This document shows, in pieces, positions 43,448 to 54,062 of a stretch of 64,000 bases of DNA. The DNA comes from Skeletonema tropicum (lineage: Eukaryota > Bacillariophyta > Thalassiosirophyceae > Thalassiosirales > Thalassiosiraceae): the NCBI GenBank assembly GCA_037178625.1, contig CM074140.1, positions 1,302,001 to 1,366,000 of the forward strand, given 5' to 3'. The translations under genes and the position numbers were made by a program. Under the pieces are notes generated by a model that did not search any database, had not been told where the DNA came from, and worked only from the letters and a program-made list of their open reading frames with translations. Within the stretch, counting starts at the first letter, position 1. Each line of letters begins with the position of its first letter.

Positions 43448-45628
43448 ATGGTGTCGTCAATAATATCTGTACGCTACTTCATTCTGTTATTGACGGCTGC
43501 CTATGTTGTTGACCGCACGTATTCGTTTGTACCAACATCTGTCACGCCATCAACATCATCGGCCAACTCCTTCATCTCGCCACGACCCTACAAAGGCGCT
43601 TGCACATCATTACAGCAATCATCATCTCCATCATCATCTAGAAGTCGGCCGTATTCTTCCAACAAAGGATATAAAAAGAAGCAACAAACTCGGAATAGAG
43701 GGGCAAATCAGGCAAACCACAATCGACGAGGACATGAATTTCGTTTAAACAAGGATAGTGGTGGTGGAAGGCAGAGAGTGCGAAAGACAAACACAAAGCG
43801 GCCGCCGCGATGGGAACGAGAGGGAGATAATTTGTATCAGGAAGTGTCAAAACAACACGAGCACTTGCAATTGTTGGCAAAGAAACGAGTTGCAACTGTG
43901 CAAGATGTATGTGATGTATTAGCGCCATGGATGTCAGCAAACAGCATTGATGAAAGTAGTGAAGGTAATCTTGATGATAAACAAAAGCCTGAACAACCAA
44001 AGGAAGAGAAGAAGACTCCTCCATTTTTGTGGGGATCTCTTCCTGTAGGACCCGTTATCGCAACACGTCTCCGTTCCAGTGACAGACCATCACCTACATC
44101 TGTCCAATGTGCTGCCTTTACTATGCTCACTGCCACCCAAAGCAAGAACAACAAAAAAGTCCCAACCAAACGAACAAATGCAATTATTGCATCGCCTACT
44201 GGTACTGGCAAAACGTTGGCATATTTGCTTCCTCTTCTATGCACTTCTCCTGGAGGACAGAAGGGTGAGGGCACTGGAGGTGTATTGATTGTAACACCAA
44301 CAATTGAATTGGCATGTCAGATTCAAAGAGAAGTTGATACCTTGTGGCCTCCGAGTGAAGATGGACAGTCATCGTTGTTTGTTGTAGGTGCAAATGATAT
44401 GAATGCGTCGGGTGGTGATGAAGACAAAGAAGAAGATGTTTGGTCGCAGGGCAGAACCATTCTTCGGTCGATATCTGGAAACTCACCTCTGATTGCCGGT
44501 ACGCCGAAAATGCTTCGTATGCTTTACAAAGAGGCCGAGAACATCGTGAAACGTCCTGATGACGTTCATCCTTTCACCAAAGAAGAGCGTGAGACATCAG
44601 TTGCACTTCTCTCTAATCTTCGTGCAATCGTGCTAGATGAAGCGGATAGGCTTCTACGCACGGAAGCTGTCGCTCGTGAAACTGCAGAGAGGAAGCAACG
44701 AAAGATTGACCAGCAGAAACGTGCTGAGGCTGAGGAATTTGCGCTTAGTAATAATGTTCGTCCGCCACCACCTCCAAAGAAGAAGAGATTGATCGTTGCC
44801 CGTCAGACACAAACAGAACTTTTGCTTCGAGATCTTCCTGTTCCTTCATTAGATGATGTGCAAATCATTTGTGCCTCGGCAACTATCGGTCGTACAATGA
44901 GAAGGCAGCTTATGCAAATTTTAGGGGCGCCAAGTGCTGATGCAGCTGCAGCGTTGATAACGGGCGACGAAGATGCAAGAGTCAAGAGCAAGGACGCGGA
45001 AAAGAGGAAGAGTGTGCTGCTTCCCGAAAAACTGCAACATGCATTCAAAGTGGTAGACATCAGTAACATTGACGCTGGAAATGCAGATGTGGATACTGAT
45101 GACAATGATCTCTCTGTGGCAGAAAGGAATGAAGAGAGAAGAATTGCTGCAACAATACATGGTATGTGGGACACAATGGTCAAGATGGAAGTTGCTAAAC
45201 CAACAATTATCTTTCCAGGGAGGGTAGGTGTAGAGCGTGTTGAGGATGAATTGAAAGCTCTTGGTCTCGAAGACGTCCGCACCTTACGGAATCTCAGCGG
45301 TGACTCGCACGAAGCTAACAGTGGTAATGCTGAAGATGATGCTACAGAGACAAACAAATGGAAAAATGTACCAGTCTACATCATTGGAGAGCGTTTCGCT
45401 CGAGGACTGGATTTACCTGAAGTCGGCAACGTAATACTCCTCGCGCCACCTTCCAGTGCAGCAGGATACGCTCATATGGCTGGACGAACAGGACGAAGTG
45501 GGAGAGAAGGCACAGCAATAACATTGGTCCGACCGCGGAATACTGAAGTGCAGCGGCTAGCAGCAATTGCAGAAACTTTGGGGTTGAAGTTCAAAGAAGA
45601 ATTATCTGGCATTGCAGGAACTCAGTAA
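43448..45628 (+). CDS. DEAD-box RNA helicase, plastid-targeted
   Basis: Intronless, 726 residues. The ATG at 43448 gives a signal peptide ('YFILLLTAAYVVDRTYS') cut before 'FVPTS', the aromatic-after-cleavage ASAFAP-type motif that sends diatom proteins through the four plastid membranes; a basic, Ser-rich transit region follows. Helicase motifs in order: Q-like 'PSPTSVQ' (~215), I 'SPTGTGKT' (~248), Ia 'PTIELA', 'GTPKML', II DEAD (~398), III SAT (~478), IV 'IIFPGRVGVERV', V 'RGLDLPEV' (~652), VI 'HMAGRTGRSGREG' (~680). ATP-driven RNA unwinding in plastid ribosome assembly or RNA decay is likely. A charged insertion ('RETAERKQRKIDQQKRAEAE') follows DEAD, and a second acidic insertion precedes motif IV, making it longer than the typical core. 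Confidence 0.93.
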   Translation: MVSSIISVRYFILLLTAAYVVDRTYSFVPTSVTPSTSSANSFISPRPYKGACTSLQQSSSPSSSRSRPYSSNKGYKKKQQTRNRGANQANHNRRGHEFRLNKDSGGGRQRVRKTNTKRPPRWEREGDNLYQEVSKQHEHLQLLAKKRVATVQDVCDVLAPWMSANSIDESSEGNLDDKQKPEQPKEEKKTPPFLWGSLPVGPVIATRLRSSDRPSPTSVQCAAFTMLTATQSKNNKKVPTKRTNAIIASPTGTGKTLAYLLPLLCTSPGGQKGEGTGGVLIVTPTIELACQIQREVDTLWPPSEDGQSSLFVVGANDMNASGGDEDKEEDVWSQGRTILRSISGNSPLIAGTPKMLRMLYKEAENIVKRPDDVHPFTKEERETSVALLSNLRAIVLDEADRLLRTEAVARETAERKQRKIDQQKRAEAEEFALSNNVRPPPPPKKKRLIVARQTQTELLLRDLPVPSLDDVQIICASATIGRTMRRQLMQILGAPSADAAAALITGDEDARVKSKDAEKRKSVLLPEKLQHAFKVVDISNIDAGNADVDTDDNDLSVAERNEERRIAATIHGMWDTMVKMEVAKPTIIFPGRVGVERVEDELKALGLEDVRTLRNLSGDSHEANSGNAEDDATETNKWKNVPVYIIGERFARGLDLPEVGNVILLAPPSSAAGYAHMAGRTGRSGREGTAITLVRPRNTEVQRLAAIAETLGLKFKEELSGIAGTQ

Positions 45629-46149
45629 CTGTGATAATAGTGTCCAAGCTTCGGTAGAAGATTAGAGCTGTAGTATCTTTTGATTATGGTGGTGATGGAT
45701 AGAGGGAGGTGGGCTCAAATTTTGCTGCGGTGTTTCTCCTCCTCCTCCTCCTCCTTCGTCAGATAATTTTTGAATTTGGGAGTCCGTCTCTACTGGAGTT
45801 TCGAGCCGAAGCTTGCTGCTGCCGCGCACACAATGATTAACCAGAAGATGCCCAACTACGCCATTCTACGCCATTTGACCTTTTGGCCGTAACTTTGTCA
45901 ATAATAGGCCGATTCTTATGGTTCAAAGACCAATAACTTTCCATTTAGTGAGTTTAGAACGCCTCTGCAACACGCCATGGTGGTATTCCGACCATTCGCC
46001 AAGATATTGGGGGTACCAATTCAGTAGTATCGACGTCGGCCGGCGGCGGCGCACGGTATCACGCATCACACACTAAAAAAAAACATCTCCACCATGATGA
46101 ATCTGACGGCAAACCATGGTACTATTGGGCCAATGCACCCAAAACCATG
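45629..46149. other. intergenic, contains a short CTC-repeat run
   Basis: A (CTC)n microsatellite lies near 45737. No supportable gene. The relative of the 15.8-17.3-kb element starts in this neighbourhood, but its left end cannot be placed exactly. Confidence 0.45.
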
Positions 46150-47190
46150 ATTAATGTCTTTCTGTCTACACCAATTTTTCATGCTGATTCTGATTATGTA
46201 AGCGGCGGCAACCGATTCGAAGTCGTTGTGATGGTATACGGCGCTAACCTACGCAGACATAAATTCTGCACCTGCAGGGCAACACCATGATATACTCATA
46301 TTCAATAGAATTCGGTAATTAATAGCCATAGTGCATCACAGACACCTTCTATATATTAAGATAATTGATGATTATTATCAGTATTATTAATGACATGCCA
46401 ATTAGACGTAATAATGGAGTAGTAGGCCGAATCATCCGCTGTTGCTTTGATGCCATCTGGTAGGAATGGTGCTGTTAGGAGTCATAAGATACCCTGAAAC
46501 CACTGTATAATGCTCGCAACAGATGGTCATTGGTGTTGTGTGGTGAAAGGTCCCCTATTTTGCAGAGTGAATGCACTCAATATCACTTCAAATACTCGTG
46601 TATGTGACGGAGTAGGGCTCCTCACTTTCCATGAAAACATGCGATATTCCAACCAGTCCAATAATGTTGTAGCCGCAATGAAATAGAGAAAGCTGGTCCA
46701 ACAGTGATGATTGTTATATAATAGTCATCACCTCACTGACTTTTGGCACCTCCTCATTTCATTCTCTGTCAGATATATGCATTCTCCTTTTTGATGTATT
46801 TTGTGGAAATTATCCATTTTCACCACCTATATTCACCATGCCACTGCATGCGTCATAGAACACCCAGACACACTCTAGAGGGGATCGATCGCCGCTTAAT
46901 AGTATATAGTTGGCGTGTGCAAACCAGTTCGGTGGCAAAGCAGCTCCATCTATTCATCTGAAGACCATATTGGAAGTGCATCATCACACCGATGTCAAAG
47001 CGCAATTTTCCGGCACCTCTACTTTGGTGTTATAATAAGTAGCGATGGCGTGTATCGATGACCACCTGAGGACACCACTTCATAGAAAGGCTATTAGAGA
47101 GTGAGTTGCTGCAGTGGGGACGTCTAATTTTATGTGCAGCTAGTGTTGTTGATGTCGGCACGTACGGGGTCGAGGTGCGCCATGGTGATC
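46150..47190 (-). mobile_element. diverged, inverted relative of the TIR element at 15792-17251
   Basis: Reading the minus strand, many blocks match the first element in the same order: CCATGGCGCACCTCGACCCC (near 47170; near 15834 in the other), ACTGCAGCAACTC, AGGTGCCGGAAAATTG-type, CCAACTATATACTATTA and TTCATTGCGGCTACAACATT. Overall similarity looks moderate, with many small gaps. The terminal GCGGGAAC ends are not found here, so this copy is probably truncated at both ends. The ORF at 46743-46961 falls inside it and is not convincing as a gene. Confidence 0.65.
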
Positions 47191-47468
47191 GCTGGTGATT
47201 TTTTTCATTATCCCCTGGGCATCTTCTGGTTAACATCCATCCTGCACATTGTTTTTCTTTTCATCTCGCCCCATCTTCTCTTAGCTCTTAGCTTGCTTCT
47301 CCGTCTACTGCCTCGTTACCGGCTACTAAAACTGGGATATCAAATTCCTACGTTGGACACGTAGCTCCACAAATCCACCTCCAAACCAAACCCCGCGCCC
47401 ATGACCCCTCATATTTACTGGAGCATTACGCAGAGAAAGAGATATCATCTACCAACCAACTATCAACC

Positions 47469-48119
47469 ATGGCACCATCAAAGAAGAGTGTAAGTACGAC
47501 GCCGGAGGGGGCATCAGCATATGCTAGATGATTGCTTGCCCGCCCGAGATGGCTGTCGTTTGTGGATTTGGATAGGGACGCTGCCGCATCAAAAGTTACC
47601 GAGCCTGGATGAATGACCACGGATCTGTTTTGTGCAATCAAAACGCTTCGTGTTGACGTTCAAATGATGGACTCTTTACACTCGATCAGAGCCAACCGGT
47701 TTTTACCACACGACATTCCATCGGAGGCGGGATGATTTTCCATCCCAATTCCAAACTGTCTTATCTCACCTTTTTTTCAAAATCCTCTTTTTGATACACA
47801 AAATGAGCAGAAGAAGAACGTAGAGTCTATGAACTCTCGTCTTAAGCTTGTTATGAAGTCCGGAAAGGCTATCCTCGGATACAAGGCTGGATTGAAGGGA
47901 CTCCGCACGGGAAAGTCCAAGATGGTTCTCATCGCCTCCAACTGCCCTCCTCTTCGTAAGTCCGAGGTTGAGTACCTTGCCATGCTTGCCAAGGTTCAGG
48001 TCCACCACTACAGCGGTGACAACACTGATCTTGGAACTGCCTGCGGAAAGATGTTCAACTGCTCCGTTGTCTCTATTATTGATGCAGGAGACTCTGATAT
48101 CTTGGTCAGCAAAGAGTAA
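47469..48119 (+). CDS. RPL30: 60S ribosomal protein eL30
   Basis: Exon one, 47469-47489, encodes only MAPSKKS; a 321-bp GT-AG intron (donor GTAAGT, acceptor GAGCAG at 47810) follows; exon two is 47811-48119. The 109-residue product has the full eL30 signature: 'INSRLxLVMKSGK'-type start ('[19 protein letters not shown]'), '[16 protein letters not shown]' and '[14 protein letters not shown]'. It binds kink-turn RNA in the large ribosomal subunit. The intron is three to four times longer than the others in this window and sits seven codons after the start, a common place in ribosomal-protein genes. In yeast eL30 represses splicing of its own early intron; whether that happens here cannot be told from sequence by eye. 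Confidence 0.95.
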
Positions 48120-48316
48120 ACATTAAATGGTTAAACTCAACTAATGGAAAACAATGATCCACACTCAATTACTTTTATATGTACTCCAATAGAAACAATT
48201 GCATTTTTAAGTGTTCTGTTTAGACTTCATATTTCTCTGCACAGGTTCTATTAGTAGTCTGTGCATGAGCTAAGGCTGTCCCTCCTTACGGTACAGTGAA
48301 TGAACTTCATCTCCTT

Positions 48317-49369
48317 TTATGCCGCCTCTTCCGCGAGCTTGTGTGCATCTTCGAAAGCCTTCAAGATGTTGCTAATAATTTCATCCACTCCATCTCCATT
48401 CTTCACTGAAGCAAATACGGTAGGACCAGACTCACCACCCATCTCCATGCCCTTCCTCATTTTGCTTGCATCTCGATCCATCACTTCTAAACTTGCACCA
48501 ACCGCCTCTGCCAAATCTATTTTGTTGATCACAAGTAAATCCGATTGAGTGATTCCAGGACCGCCTTTTCGAGGAACCTTGTCTCCTCCTGCAACATCAA
48601 TAACATAAATGGTATAATCAGCAAGTTCGGAGCTGAAATTGGCTGCCAGATTATCACCACCACTCTCACATAGCATCAGTGGTGGATTTTGTTCTGATGA
48701 ATTACCCTTCTCTTCTTCTTCCCAAGCAATTCGCTTCGTCAATACTTCCAGTGCTCCAAGATTGGCACTGACGTCTTCTCTAATCGCCGCGTGAGGACAC
48801 CCACCCGTCTCCACGGGCATGATTCTACTACTCTCCAATGCCTCATTTCGAACCAAGAACTCGGCATCTTCTTGTGTAAAAATATCATTGGTTACCACTG
48901 CCATGGGTAATTTATCACGGAGCCTTCGACATAACGCAAGTGTAAGTGCTGTCTTTCCAGATCCGACTGGTCCTCCGATACCGATGGTGTAGCCGCGATG
49001 AGAGTACGATCCAGAACGACGTTTGTACCGTGCTTGTAAGATATCACGTAATTGTTGCTTCTTATCATCGCTGATGTTGTCGTGTGAATGATCATGACCA
49101 TGTGAATGTTCATGATCATGTGATCCAAAGTTAGAACCAGTCTCTCGTTCATCATACTTGCCGGGTCCATCGTAGTCGGTGCGGTGGAATCTCACTTGAG
49201 ACAAAGAGTTGAGATGAGTCAGTGATGGCACAACTTTAGGGGTGGAATAAGATGACGACACAACAGATGCTACATTTTGGACGCCACAAGCGCCCATGGC
49301 TGCAGTAGAGGAGGGTAGCAACCTTGCTGCCTGCCTGATGGGGCGGATACAACGCATTGGTAACGACAT
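48317..49369 (-). CDS. ureG: urease accessory GTPase UreG
   Basis: Intronless, 350 residues. SIMIBI-class GTPase that hands nickel to urease. Visible: P-loop 'GGPVGSGKT' (132-140), '[15 protein letters not shown]', the nickel-binding C191-P-H193 in '[13 protein letters not shown]', 'ESGGDN' and the guanine motif 'NKID'. Residues 84-97 are a His-rich metal-binding stretch ('[14 protein letters not shown]'), as in plant UreG. Before that come ~80 extra residues; the first ~45 ('[17 protein letters not shown]') look like a mitochondrial targeting helix: Arg, Ser and Ala rich, no acidic residues. Urease is cytosolic in plants, so either this leader is misleading, a downstream start is used, or nickel handling here is compartmented. 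Convergent with eL30 (197 bp between stops). Confidence 0.93.
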   Translation of the reverse strand: MSLPMRCIRPIRQAARLLPSSTAAMGACGVQNVASVVSSSYSTPKVVPSLTHLNSLSQVRFHRTDYDGPGKYDERETGSNFGSHDHEHSHGHDHSHDNISDDKKQQLRDILQARYKRRSGSYSHRGYTIGIGGPVGSGKTALTLALCRRLRDKLPMAVVTNDIFTQEDAEFLVRNEALESSRIMPVETGGCPHAAIREDVSANLGALEVLTKRIAWEEEEKGNSSEQNPPLMLCESGGDNLAANFSSELADYTIYVIDVAGGDKVPRKGGPGITQSDLLVINKIDLAEAVGASLEVMDRDASKMRKGMEMGGESGPTVFASVKNGDGVDEIISNILKAFEDAHKLAEEAA

Positions 49370-49557
49370 CTCTCTCTAGTGGATGATAATGGTGGTGTGG
49401 ATGGTGTGAGCTGTGGTGGATCAAAGATCAAAGCCAAGATTTTGCTGAACTCGTAACCGGTACTCGCGTCTTACCTTTACGCGAAAACCCACAGCAAAAG
49501 ATACTCTACAATTCCGGAGCCACTATTCAGCGCGAAGACGCCTAAGTACAACATTTT

Positions 49558-50643
49558 ATGTCTGGGACGATGTGTTGCATACTTTGGGAACACAACAAAG
49601 CTTGCTTGATTTTGCTCTTTGAAGCCCTTCACAAGAAGCACAATGGAGTGAAGCTAGCTGGAATTGATATCTCCCCAGGACTTTACCAACAGGCAGTGTG
49701 CTTGGCAACATCGCTGGCTTCTTCTTTGCCAACTTTGCCTGGGTTGACAATGAGTGCAATTTTCAAGTTGCGGACTTGTTCTTTGTTGACATTGATTTGG
49801 ACACAAAGAGATTCGTCAAAGCGAAGCTGGATGATATCAATTTCAATGCAAAGGAAACATTGATTCTTTTATGGTTCAACACGATTGCAGCCCAGCATCA
49901 GCATGCCAAGCTTCATGCCATGGCTGACTGGGGCGTGGATGTCGACGAAGCTGTGGCCGATGTGAATCCTTTCTCTAGGTAGAGCAGTGTTGTCACGTTA
50001 TGTACAACTACGTTGGTTACACCTTCTTCAATGGATTCTTTCAGACTTGGGTGGATGAAGGTCTTGATTGTTTGAAGCCCGAGAAGCCACTCGTCCAAGC
50101 CTTCAATCACGGCATTAAGAGCAATGTGTGTCAACATGCACAAATCGCTGATCACGCGAAGTATTCTCAGTTTGTCAACTTTGTCGTGCAAGTACGTTCC
50201 ATCTTCTTTGCTGAGTTTGAGAAATACAAGAACAAGAAGTTTTTCCGGGTACGGATGGTGAGGCAATGTTCGTCTGCACTATCCTTCATTCCCTTGACCT
50301 TGATCACAGCCTCATGGATTGGAATTTGAAAGATCCATTGTGGTTGGACGTAGACAATCCACGATTCGGTAAGATGGCGGAAGTTGGACGTGTCGTCAAT
50401 GATGGCTTTGTTTCGGATGTTCCTGCTTTGTACTTTCACAAAAGGTACAAGGGAAGAGGTCATCCGTTCTATGAAGCTGTGTACCGAAGGCAGCCAAGAT
50501 CAACAAGAAGTTTGCTGATAACATTGACACTTACATCATTAGATAATTGCGCTGAATTCTTGCTTGGATGCCAAAATCTCAAAGATCAATACGGTCTGAG
50601 GCAACTCAAAGAACATTCTTTGTTGATCAGGCTCTGTTCGTAA
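49558..50643 (+). pseudogene. decayed member of an unrecognised gene family, copy 1
   Basis: One protein can be followed through several shifts of frame: 'GIDISPGLYQQAV' (frame one, to ~49705), then 'FFANFAWVDNECNFQVADL' to 'AKLHAMADWGVDVDEAVAD' (to 49979), then 'YNYVGYTFFNGFFQTWVDE' to 'EFEKYKNKKFF' (to ~50245), then 'DLDHSLMDWNLKDPLWLDV' to 'RYKGRGHPFYEAVYR' (to ~50495). The breaks make it a pseudogene. I do not recognise the family; the pieces look like a soluble, aromatic-rich protein of ~350 residues. A shorter relative lies at 52721-53206. Confidence 0.6.
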
Positions 50644-50900
50644 GTGAATTACTCTTTTCATGCATACGAAATAAATATCACTTGCTTCTATTAACTATAC
50701 TGACGTGTCCAGCTAAGTATTGATGCATGCAATGACTTTCACACCTGCTGCTTTTGTGATGTGACGTAAGAAGCATGCTACTCCTGTTAGGATTGTTTGT
50801 CTGCAGCTCTCTGGGCTCTGGGCTTGCAATTTCAACACAATGCCAATCAACGCACTTCCAAATTGCATATCAGCAAGTCACGTGTTAAATTGATACCTTT
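50644..50900. other. short intergenic stretch, no gene seen
   Basis: Between the decayed copy and the GPCR-like gene's 3' end. No supportable feature. Confidence 0.4.
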
Positions 50901-52224
50901 TCACATCAAGTCCACTATGTCTTCTAGTTCATCAATAGCATCCTTCTCTCCGTCCCATGTACGATCGTCGCCAGAGTTTTCTTCCCCCTTTGCGTTGTTT
51001 CCATTCACGCCTTCTCTTTCTTTTTCGTCTTCATGTCCATGATCGACTTCCACCTCGAGAGGAGCAGCTCCACTCTCCCCATCCTCTACAATTCTCCCAT
51101 CACTGACATGTGTTTCTATCTTTGTCTGGGATTTCGGCTTCTTCGGAACATTGTTGTTGGAAACATTGTTTTTGGAAGACGAAAATAACTTTCTCTTCCA
51201 TGATTGAATAAGAGTACCCTTTTCGAAATAGCGTAGGATGCGTGGAAACATGTAGACTACCAGGGTAAAGAAGCCTTGGAGTGGAAAAAAGGTGACGAAG
51301 AGTACAGCAAGAAATGTTGGGGGTGTCTTCTCTGCAAATTGCATGACACGAAAGACCTGGATAGTGAAGCCAAGATTGGAGCCATCAACGACGAGTGAGG
51401 AAGAAGATGAAAATTAAGATGATGAAGAGATACCAAATGAATCAGTTGACATGTCAAAACGTACCGTTGCGAATATCCATGTCATGTACAAGCATCCAAC
51501 ATATAGAAACGCTTGATTGCGAATCTTCTTACTTTGCTTTCGCTTCTTCTGTTTAAAGGTTTTATTATAGGAGTACTTCTCAAGCTTCTTTTCTTGTTTG
51601 AGCACATGAAAATAAATTATAGTCATGCTTATGGCAAGGAAGACAATGGCAAACCAACGCCATACAAGAAGGCAAGACGGTAAATACCGTAGTTGGGGTT
51701 GTTTCGTTCGGGATTGTTGGGGTTAGGAGAATCCAGCAAAGCCACAGAGCGTTGTTATAAAGCTTCAGCCCAAGAGCTGTAAGTCCAGTTCCGAACCCGA
51801 CAAGGATAGGTAGAGCATGTAAATACTTCTCAATCTTCAAAATCCGGGTTTCTGTCCATCCTTTCACAATAACGAGCATATAATAGATTGCCAATGAAAT
51901 ATTATAGACTGGCGCGCATGATTGTGCTGTCTGAGAGAAAAAACCTTGTGTTGTACATGTCGCTGTTGTACCAGCCGCCAAACATGCTTCCCCACGAGGA
52001 ATCGGCCACGTTCCAAAGAAACAACATAGCGATACAACGCAGTCAGCTGTGCTCATACCCAGTAATAGACGATGGTAAATGTGACTGCGTCGCTTGGGAC
52101 TGCGAAGGATGTGTTGAATTATAAAAGTTGAACAGATGAGGGAGATTAGACCCGTGAATTTCGGAACAAGGGCCATTGCCCTTAGCTGTGTGTTTTGGCA
52201 TAGCGGATCTGATAAAGAGACCAT
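50901..52224 (-). pseudogene. GPCR-like seven-helix receptor with frameshifts
   Basis: Minus strand. The first frame (52224-~51740) gives helices 1-5: 'TGLISLICSTFIIQHIL', 'YHRLLLGMSTADCVVSLCC', 'CTTQGFFSQTAQSCAPVYN', 'HALPILVGFGTGLTALGLK' and 'YNNALWLCWI', a pattern typical of the cAMP-receptor/secretin-like receptors of protists. Helix 5-6 continues only after frame changes ('NPNYGIYRLAFLYG', then 'WFAIVFLAISMTIIYFHV'). 'RNQAFLYVGCLYMTWIFAT' is followed by a 108-bp GT-AG intron (51464-51357) and the last exon, which starts 'VFRVMQFAEKTPP', contains helix 7 'FPLQGFFTLVVYMFPR' and ends in an acidic tail. At least two one-base shifts (between about 51640 and 51740) break it: pseudogene or read errors. 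It lies between two copies of the decayed family. Confidence 0.65.
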
Positions 52225-52720
52225 TTGAACTATGCGTTTTCTGATTTAAGCGTCAGAATCGAAGACACCTTGCTCCCTGGAATTTGAGGCCAGGCTGTTG
52301 GAAGTGAAAGCCGGGGTTCTTTGCAGGCTCCACTGCTTCTCTCTTGGTGCGGTAGCTCTCAATACTTATATTTATTCGCTTTTGAGAGACAGGCGGGTGG
52401 CGTTGATAATATTAAATCAATTTGATAATGTTGAAGCTAGCCGACCGGATGGAGCATTCCTCAGAGGTTGGTGATCTTTCTAATTGCTAGCTTGGAAATC
52501 GAGATGATGAGAAGCAACAAAATTCTGAGTGACGCCAAAAGCCAAAGATTTTTGCTGAACACTGTAAACTCTCACCGGTACTCGTATCTTACCTTTACGA
52601 GAAAACCCAAACACTTCAAAAGATACTTACATATGTATGTACTCCACAAATCCGGAGGCACTAGCAGCGACCTACATTATATATCTGCTGAGAGCGTGAT
52701 TGGTAGTGTCAATGATAGTA
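52225..52720. other. intergenic; shares upstream sequence with the other decayed copy
   Basis: 52552-52720 resembles 49441-49557 (ACCGGTACTCG, CTTACCTTTACG, GAAAACCCA), so the duplicated segment includes DNA upstream of the decayed gene family. No gene of its own seen. Confidence 0.5.
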
Positions 52721-53206
52721 CTGGGACGATGTGTTGTATACTTTGTGAACACAACAAACCTTGCTTGGTTTTGCTCACTGAATCCATTCACAAGAAGCAC
52801 AATGAGTGAAGCTAGCTGGAATTGATACCTCCCCAGGACTTTACCTGCGCTTGGGTTGGGTGATGATGTGTGGCTTTGGAGTACATCTCAACAGCCATTC
52901 TTGAGAGGATACTAGGTACCCTGTCGAAATGTTGACGAATACACTATGGCGGAAGTTGGACGTGTCAAAGTTGGCTTTGTTTCGGATGTCCTAGTTTGTA
53001 CTTTCACGAAAGGTACAAGGGAAGTGGTCATCCGTTCTATGAAGCTGTGTACCGAAGGCAGCCAAGATCAACAAGACGTTTACTGATAACATTGACACTT
53101 GCATCGTATTGAGCTGCATTCTTGCTTGGATACCAAAATCTCAAATATCAATCCGCTCGAGGGCAAAACTCAAAGAACAAACCTTGTTGATCAGGCTCCG
53201 TTAGCA
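52721..53206 (+). pseudogene. decayed gene family, copy 2, internally deleted and cut by the gap
   Basis: Starts like copy 1 (GGGACGATGTGTTGTATACT, 'HKKHNE'), loses roughly 0.5 kb, and rejoins at GGCGGAAGTTGGACGTGTC (about 52950, matching ~50376), then follows copy 1 to the gap. Small indels also interrupt the frame. Clearly non-functional. Confidence 0.7.
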
Positions 53207-53706
53207 NNNNNNNNNNNNNNNNNNNNNNNNNNNNNNNNNNNNNNNNNNNNNNNNNNNNNNNNNNNNNNNNNNNNNNNNNNNNNNNNNNNNNNNNNNNNNN
53301 NNNNNNNNNNNNNNNNNNNNNNNNNNNNNNNNNNNNNNNNNNNNNNNNNNNNNNNNNNNNNNNNNNNNNNNNNNNNNNNNNNNNNNNNNNNNNNNNNNNN
53401 NNNNNNNNNNNNNNNNNNNNNNNNNNNNNNNNNNNNNNNNNNNNNNNNNNNNNNNNNNNNNNNNNNNNNNNNNNNNNNNNNNNNNNNNNNNNNNNNNNNN
53501 NNNNNNNNNNNNNNNNNNNNNNNNNNNNNNNNNNNNNNNNNNNNNNNNNNNNNNNNNNNNNNNNNNNNNNNNNNNNNNNNNNNNNNNNNNNNNNNNNNNN
53601 NNNNNNNNNNNNNNNNNNNNNNNNNNNNNNNNNNNNNNNNNNNNNNNNNNNNNNNNNNNNNNNNNNNNNNNNNNNNNNNNNNNNNNNNNNNNNNNNNNNN
53701 NNNNNN
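53207..53706. other. assembly gap, exactly 500 N
   Basis: Placeholder-length gap. It truncates the decayed family copy on its left and a minus-strand coding region on its right. Confidence 0.99.
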
Positions 53707-54062
53707 CTCGCATTGTTGCTTGGATCTTCTATCAATCGTTGTTTCTTGGCCATGCGATTTCTACTAATATTGGGTATAAACGACTCCAACTTTTGAAGTA
53801 ATTTGTCTGGCTGTATTGTCAGAGGATGACCAGGTGCTGCTGCATCTTGTTTGCGCCGGTGAACATTGTCGTCATTCATGTTATGTGATCCCTCTCCACT
53901 TCCAAGTGCAGATGGATGTTGTAGCGTGACAAATAATGACGCTCTCCTACCACTTATTATGGAAGGTGATTCATTTATTTTGGTTGCGGCGTCGTCTCTG
54001 GTTGTTGATGATTGTTGACGGTGGGACGAATGTTGTTGTTGTTGTTGTGTACATGTTGGATC
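53707..54062 (-). CDS. partial unrecognised coding region running into the gap
   Basis: On the minus strand a frame is open from a likely acceptor (CTATCTAG, exon start 54062) through 'GRRASLFVTLQHPSALGSG' and 'PDKLLQKLESFIPNISRNR' into the N run at 53706. The next upstream open frame (54366-53971) is Ser/His/Thr rich and may hold a first exon, but I could not place the splice donor. No family recognised. Confidence 0.35.

Noticed and set aside
47134..47364. Leucine-rich hydrophobic open frame that could pass for a small membrane protein
   Set aside because: Overlaps the end of the degenerate mobile element and the eL30 upstream region; no supporting splice or start context.
47490..47810. 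Intronic C/D-box snoRNA in the eL30 intron
   Set aside because: Words like ATGATT and ATGATGG occur, but I found no CTGA D box at a suitable distance.
53099..53879. Open frames across the second gap
   Set aside because: They join unrelated flanking sequence through N; only the right-hand minus-strand part was kept, as a low-confidence partial coding region.
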